Below, piece by piece: positions 59,674 through 64,000 of a DNA stretch of 64,000 bases. Location of the stretch: the NCBI RefSeq assembly GCF_000346465.2, contig NC_034015.1, positions 16,351,507-16,415,506 on the forward strand, read 5' to 3'. The notes under the pieces are model-generated. The model saw only the letters and a list, made by a program, of their open reading frames with translations. It made no database searches and had not been told where the DNA came from. How positions within the stretch are numbered: the stretch's first letter is position 1; the number at the start of each line of letters is the position of its first letter. Made by a program: the position numbers and the translations under genes. The DNA comes from Prunus persica. Lineage: Eukaryota > Streptophyta > Magnoliopsida > Rosales > Rosaceae.

Positions 59674-62600
59674 ATGGTACACAGTGCCTACGATTCATTC
59701 GAGCTCATCAGCGACTGCCCTACGAAGATCGAAGCCATCGAATCATACGGTCCGAAGCTCCTCCTCGGCTGCTCTGATGGATCTCTCAAAATCTACGCTC
59801 CGGACTCCTCCAGTTCCGACCGTTCTCCGCCGTCCGATTACCACGCGCACAAGCTGCATCAGGAACCGTACGCACTGGAGAGAAACTTGTCCGGTTTTTC
59901 GAAGAAGCCTTTGGTCTCCATGGAGGTCCTGGAATCAAGAGAGCTCCTTCTATCGCTGTCTGAGTCAATAGCGTTTCATGGCCTCCCGAACTTGGGCACC
60001 ATCGCGGTGATCACAAAGGCGAAGGGCGCCAATGTCTACTCCTGGGATGACCGCAGAGGCTTCTTGTGCTTTGCGAGGCAGAAGCGGGTCTGTATTTTCA
60101 GACATGACGGTAATTGACATGAATTCCATTTCTCATAATTTGTCAATTTCGGTTGAAAATGCTCAATTTTTTTGTTTTGTTTTGAAATGAATGCAAAATT
60201 GAATTGTTTTAGGAGGACGAGGATTTGTGGAAGTGAAAGAGTTTGGGGTTCCAGACGTGGTGAAGTCGATGTCGTGGTGCGGTGAAAATATATGTATAGG
60301 GATTAGAAGAGAATACATGATACTGAATTCTACTAATGGTGCATTGTCTGAGGTGTTTCCTTCGGGGAGATTGGCACCGCCATTGGTGGTCTCTCTTCCT
60401 TCTGGGGAGCTTCTTCTTGGAAAGGTAATTGCTTTTTCTGTGTCTGCCATTTGGTTTGTGTTTTAAGGACTAAAAGCATTACGATTAGTGATTAGAGTTC
60501 TTATGTTTTAGGATAACATTGGGGTTTTTGTGGACCAAAATGGGAAGCTTCTTCAAGAAGGCAGGGTTTGTTGGTCAGAGGCTCCTAATGTTGTTGTTAT
60601 TCAGAAGCCATATGCAATAGCTCTCTTACCGAGATATGTTGAGGTCGGCTGTGCCTCATACTCTAAAGAAGATTACTTGTTTCGTCTTTTCTACTTTCGC
60701 TAGACAGTGAAAAGTTTTACCTTTCCTTTGCCAATTATGTTTTGCAGGTTCGATCACTTCGAGCTCCATATCCATTGATACAGACTGTAGTTCTTCGGAA
60801 TGCTCGTCGTATTCTCCAGAGCAACAATTCTGTAATTGTTGCATTAGAGAATGCTGTTTATGGTCTCTTCCCCGTTCCTCTTGGTGCTCAGGTATTCTTG
60901 ATGCTCTTGCTATGCTCATGGTGGCTGACCACAGCTTTTATTGTGGGCGTACCATCTTCTTTTGAGAGTGAGTAAGAATTGTGTACTCGCGTTGCAGATT
61001 GTGCAATTAACAGCATCTGGCGATTTTGAGGAAGCGTTGGCATTGTGCAAGCTGCTTCCGCCAGAAGAAGCAAGTCTTAGAGCTGCAAAGGAGGGGTCAA
61101 TTCACATGAGGTGAATATTTCTGCTTTTGTTTTTCATTTCATTTATGTGAATCATGCTTGTTCCATGCCTTTTTATTAAGTGGTAAATGAGTTTGTGTTA
61201 TTGTGTTACAGATATGCTCATCATCTTTTTGATAATGGGGCTTATGAGGACGCCATGGAGCATTTTTTGGCATCTCAAGTAGATATAACCTATGTACTTT
61301 CTTTGTATCCATCTATTGTTCTTCCTAAGACAACTATGGTTTTGGAGCCAGAGAAGCTGATGGATATTTCTGGGGATTCCTCATATCTCTCAAGAGGTTC
61401 ATCTGGTATATCAGATGATATGGAACCCTCTACCCCTTTTCATCTACTGGAATCTGAAGAGAGTGCAGCATTAGAGTCCAAGAAAATGAGCCATAACACT
61501 CTCATGGCTCTGATAAAGTTCTTACAGAAAAAAAGATACAGCATAATTGAAAAGGCTACTGCTGAGGGGACAGAAGAGGTTGTTTTAGATGCAGTAGGAA
61601 ACAACTTTGCATCCTATGAGTCTAATAATAGGTTTAAGAAATTGAACAAGGTAAACTACTTATGTTTATTTTGTGTGCGATTTCCATATTTCGTATGTGA
61701 TCTGGTATTGATACACAAGTTTTCATATGGGTCCTGAACATGGCAATCATGATCTTGTGTCAAACCAAATGCAGTGTGCTAGATATTCTTGGTCAAAACT
61801 CAGATGCTGTGACTTTTGTGGTAGCAACAAAGAAAGAGTTCTATTTGTACCAAAATGTCCTTATAGCTTTTAATATTAAAACAAATAGAGTAGGCTGTGG
61901 TTACTTCACTTATAATTATAGCATAAACACATGGTTGCCAAAATGAATGACCATGCTTTGTTTATTATTTTAACCTTTTCGCTTTAACATACTTAACTCA
62001 AATTCAACAACTCCAATATTTATGACCTTGTGTCTCTGTGTGTGCGTGTATGCCCATTCTGAATCCTCAGATTCTGCACAACTTGATACCTCTTTGTATA
62101 TTGATATATTCATGATTCTTTATGTCAATTGTGACGTCAACAAACTGACAGCATTTTGGTTCCTAGGGGCGGGGCAGCATCCCAGTTACCTCTGGTGCTA
62201 GGGAGATGGCTGCGATACTGGATACAGCACTACTCCAAGCTCTACTTCTTACTGGACAGGCTTCGGCGGCTTTAGAATTACTGAAAGGTCTTAACTACTG
62301 TGATGTAAAAATATGCGAGGATATTCTCCAGAAAAACAATCACCACGCTGCCTTGTTAGAACTCTACAGGTGCAATTCAATGCACCATGAAGCTCTAAAA
62401 CTTTTGCATCAATTAGTAGAAGACTCAAAATCTAACCAAGTGCAAACTGAATTGATCCAGAAGTTAAAGCCTGAGTCAATTGTTGAATATCTCAAGGTAG
62501 TTTTCTCATTTTGTTTGATGACTTGGATCTTCAATATGCTAGTCGTGTTGTTGGAATTTAAGTATCTTAGTGATATGAAACCTTTAAACTGTGTCAATCT

Positions 62601-63937
62601 TTGACATTTGGCGTCTAGAACTTGATTATTTGGGACCAGTATATGTGTAACATACCTAGGTATATTTGATCGTTTTCTTGTGCAGCCTCTTTGTGGGACT
62701 GATCCCATGCTTGTCCTGGAGTATTCAATGCTTGTTCTGGAAAGTTGTCCAACACAGACAATTGAGCTCTTTTTGAATGGAAATATTCCAGCAGACCTGG
62801 TGAACTCTTATTTGAAGCAGCATGCTCCCAACATGCAGGCCACGTACTTGGAGCTTATGCTTGCAATGGATGAAAATGGGATCTCTGGAAATCTGCAAAA
62901 TGAAATGGTAAGGATGTATTGCATTGTTCACAAATTATTAGTTGGCATTTAAGAGCCATTCGGAGTTGCCTAGAAGCTAAACAGGTTGATTTGGAAGAAC
63001 AGATATGTGCTGCCAATTTCAGCTATCCTGTAGGAGTTTCTATAAACTTAGGTTATAGAAGTAGTGTTTCTGTATTTACTAATCAAAACTGCATTCTAAT
63101 TGATTTAGTGCATGGCAGGTACATATCTATCTATCAGAAGTTCTTGATTGGCATGCTGATTTAAGTGCTCAGCAGAAATGGGATGAGCAAACTTACTCCT
63201 CAACGAGAAAAAAATTATTGTCTGCTTTAGAGAGTATTTCAGGATATAACCCAGAGGCTTTGTTGAGACGTCTTCCAACAGATGCTTTATATGAAGAGCG
63301 TGCAATTTTGTTGGGAAAAATGAACCAACATGAGCTTGCCTTATCTCTATATGTTCATAAGGTATTTCTATATCTTCACATCCTATAACAAATATATATG
63401 CTTTTTGAATTCTTGCTTTTCTTTATTATCTATTATTTTTCTTATGAATCCTGTTTGAATAGATTAAGTTCTTTGCTTTTGTAGCTTCATGTTCCTGAGC
63501 TGGCACTGTCCTTTTGTGATCGAGTGTATGAGTCATTGGTTCATCAGCAATCTTCAAGATCTTCTGGCAATATATACCTCACTCTATTGCAAATTTATCT
63601 TAATCCGAGGAGAACAACCAAGAACTTTGAGAAGCGAATTACAAATTTAGTATCACCTCAGAATATCGGTACACCAAAGGTTGGTTCTGCAAGTACAGTT
63701 AAAAGTAAAGGAGGTCGTGGAAATAAGAAAATTGCTGCAATAGAGGTGGCAGATGAAATAAGAGTCGGTCAAAGTAGCACTGAAAGTAGCAGGAGTGATG
63801 GAGATGCAGACGAATCTAGTGAGGAAGGAGGTTCAACAATCATGCTTGATGAGGTCCTGGATTTGTTAAGCCGAAAGTGGGACAGAATAAATGGAGCTCA
63901 GGCCCTCAAACTTTTGCCAAGGGAAACTAAGCTACAG
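59674..63937 (+). CDS. VPS39: Vacuolar sorting protein 39 (VAM6/VPS39), HOPS complex subunit, 3' end outside window
   Basis: Ten exons visible: 59674-60109, 60213-60424, 60512-60643, 60748-60891, 60998-61110, 61212-61650, 62167-62496, 62686-62907, 63119-63361, 63485-63937. They give 908 codons in phase. The donor gt at 63,938 shows the gene continues; roughly 90 residues are missing compared with the usual length near 1000. VPS39 is the HOPS tethering subunit that bridges Rab7 membranes for vacuole fusion. Seen: an N-terminal citron-homology-like beta domain (MVHSAYDSFEL, VYSWDDRRGFLCFARQKRV, GIRREYMILNSTNG, residues about 1-290), then helical clathrin-type repeats (GDFEEALALCKLLP, YAHHLFDNGAYEDAMEHFL, ASAALELLKGLNYCD, EYSMLVLESCP) and an acidic Ser-rich linker near 63,770-63,830. 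The ATG is the first in frame. From memory, Arabidopsis EMB2754 (At4g36630) is the counterpart. Confidence 0.95.
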
Positions 63938-64000
63938 GTATTGATCATATTGATTAAGGACTTGTGACCTTAAGAAACTAGTTAAATAAGCTAAATTCAT

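Noticed and set aside
59387..59698. Minus-strand frame of 103 codons ending in GPGGARTRDLRLIRPTL
   Set aside because: The C-terminal part is the reverse complement of the tRNA-Ile gene, a well-known false protein in plant annotations. The rest is promoter DNA.
61740..61946. Intronic frame in VPS39
   Set aside because: It lies wholly in the intron 61,651-62,166. The flanking exons join in phase without it.

Overview
The window is nuclear DNA from a flowering plant, almost certainly a eudicot. The evidence is AT-rich intergenic DNA, short GT-AG introns, plant-only gene families (brassinosteroid P450, GRAS protein), plant-type MITE and CACTA sequences, and one nuclear tRNA gene. A woody rosid, possibly a Rosaceae member, is my impression only; the sequence given does not prove it.

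Layout. Positions 1-988 hold the end of a CACTA-type DNA transposon. From 989 to about 12,500 is gene-free DNA with decayed repeats, including a 326-bp tandem duplication with tRNA-like promoter boxes. At 12,515-15,993 lies DWF4/CYP90B1 (8 exons, 503 aa). Two adjacent MITEs follow (17,540-18,215). At 19,688-24,396 lies the mitochondrial succinate dehydrogenase flavoprotein gene (16 exons, 633 aa, one GC-AG intron). After 6.6 kb without a clear gene comes a single-exon GRAS gene of the SCL4/SCL7 type (31,042-32,847). At 37.6-39.6 kb is a tandem pair of small two-exon genes with mitochondrial-type N-termini and a shared ABRE-like promoter block. From about 41.3 to 49 kb is a tandem duplication of a roughly 4-kb unit that looks like a spliced non-coding transcription unit. 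Each copy has a TATA box, a leader intron, a 62-nt block that is identical in both copies, a G/C-rich hairpin and an 83-nt tRNA-like fold. At 53.3-55.6 kb is a SEC14-like lipid-transfer protein gene. At 56.6-58.6 kb, on the minus strand, is an AE7-like MIP18-family gene with a probable U12-type AT-AA intron and a perfect 183-bp tandem duplication inside another intron. A tRNA-Ile(UAU) gene at 59,368-59,441 sits between it and the divergent VPS39 gene (59,674 onward), whose 3' end lies beyond the window.

The genes do not form one pathway. They cover brassinosteroid synthesis, the TCA cycle and respiratory complex II, transcriptional regulation, lipid transfer, cytosolic Fe-S assembly and vacuolar fusion. 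Their order is informative: from memory, DWF4 and SCL7 are neighbours in Arabidopsis (At3g50660/50650), SDH1-1 and SCL4 are neighbours elsewhere (At5g66760/66770), and the SEC14-like and VPS39 genes are neighbours at At4g36640/36630. This window would then keep an ancestral order that was split after genome duplication in Arabidopsis.

The best candidate for something undescribed is the duplicated non-coding unit at 41.3-49 kb.
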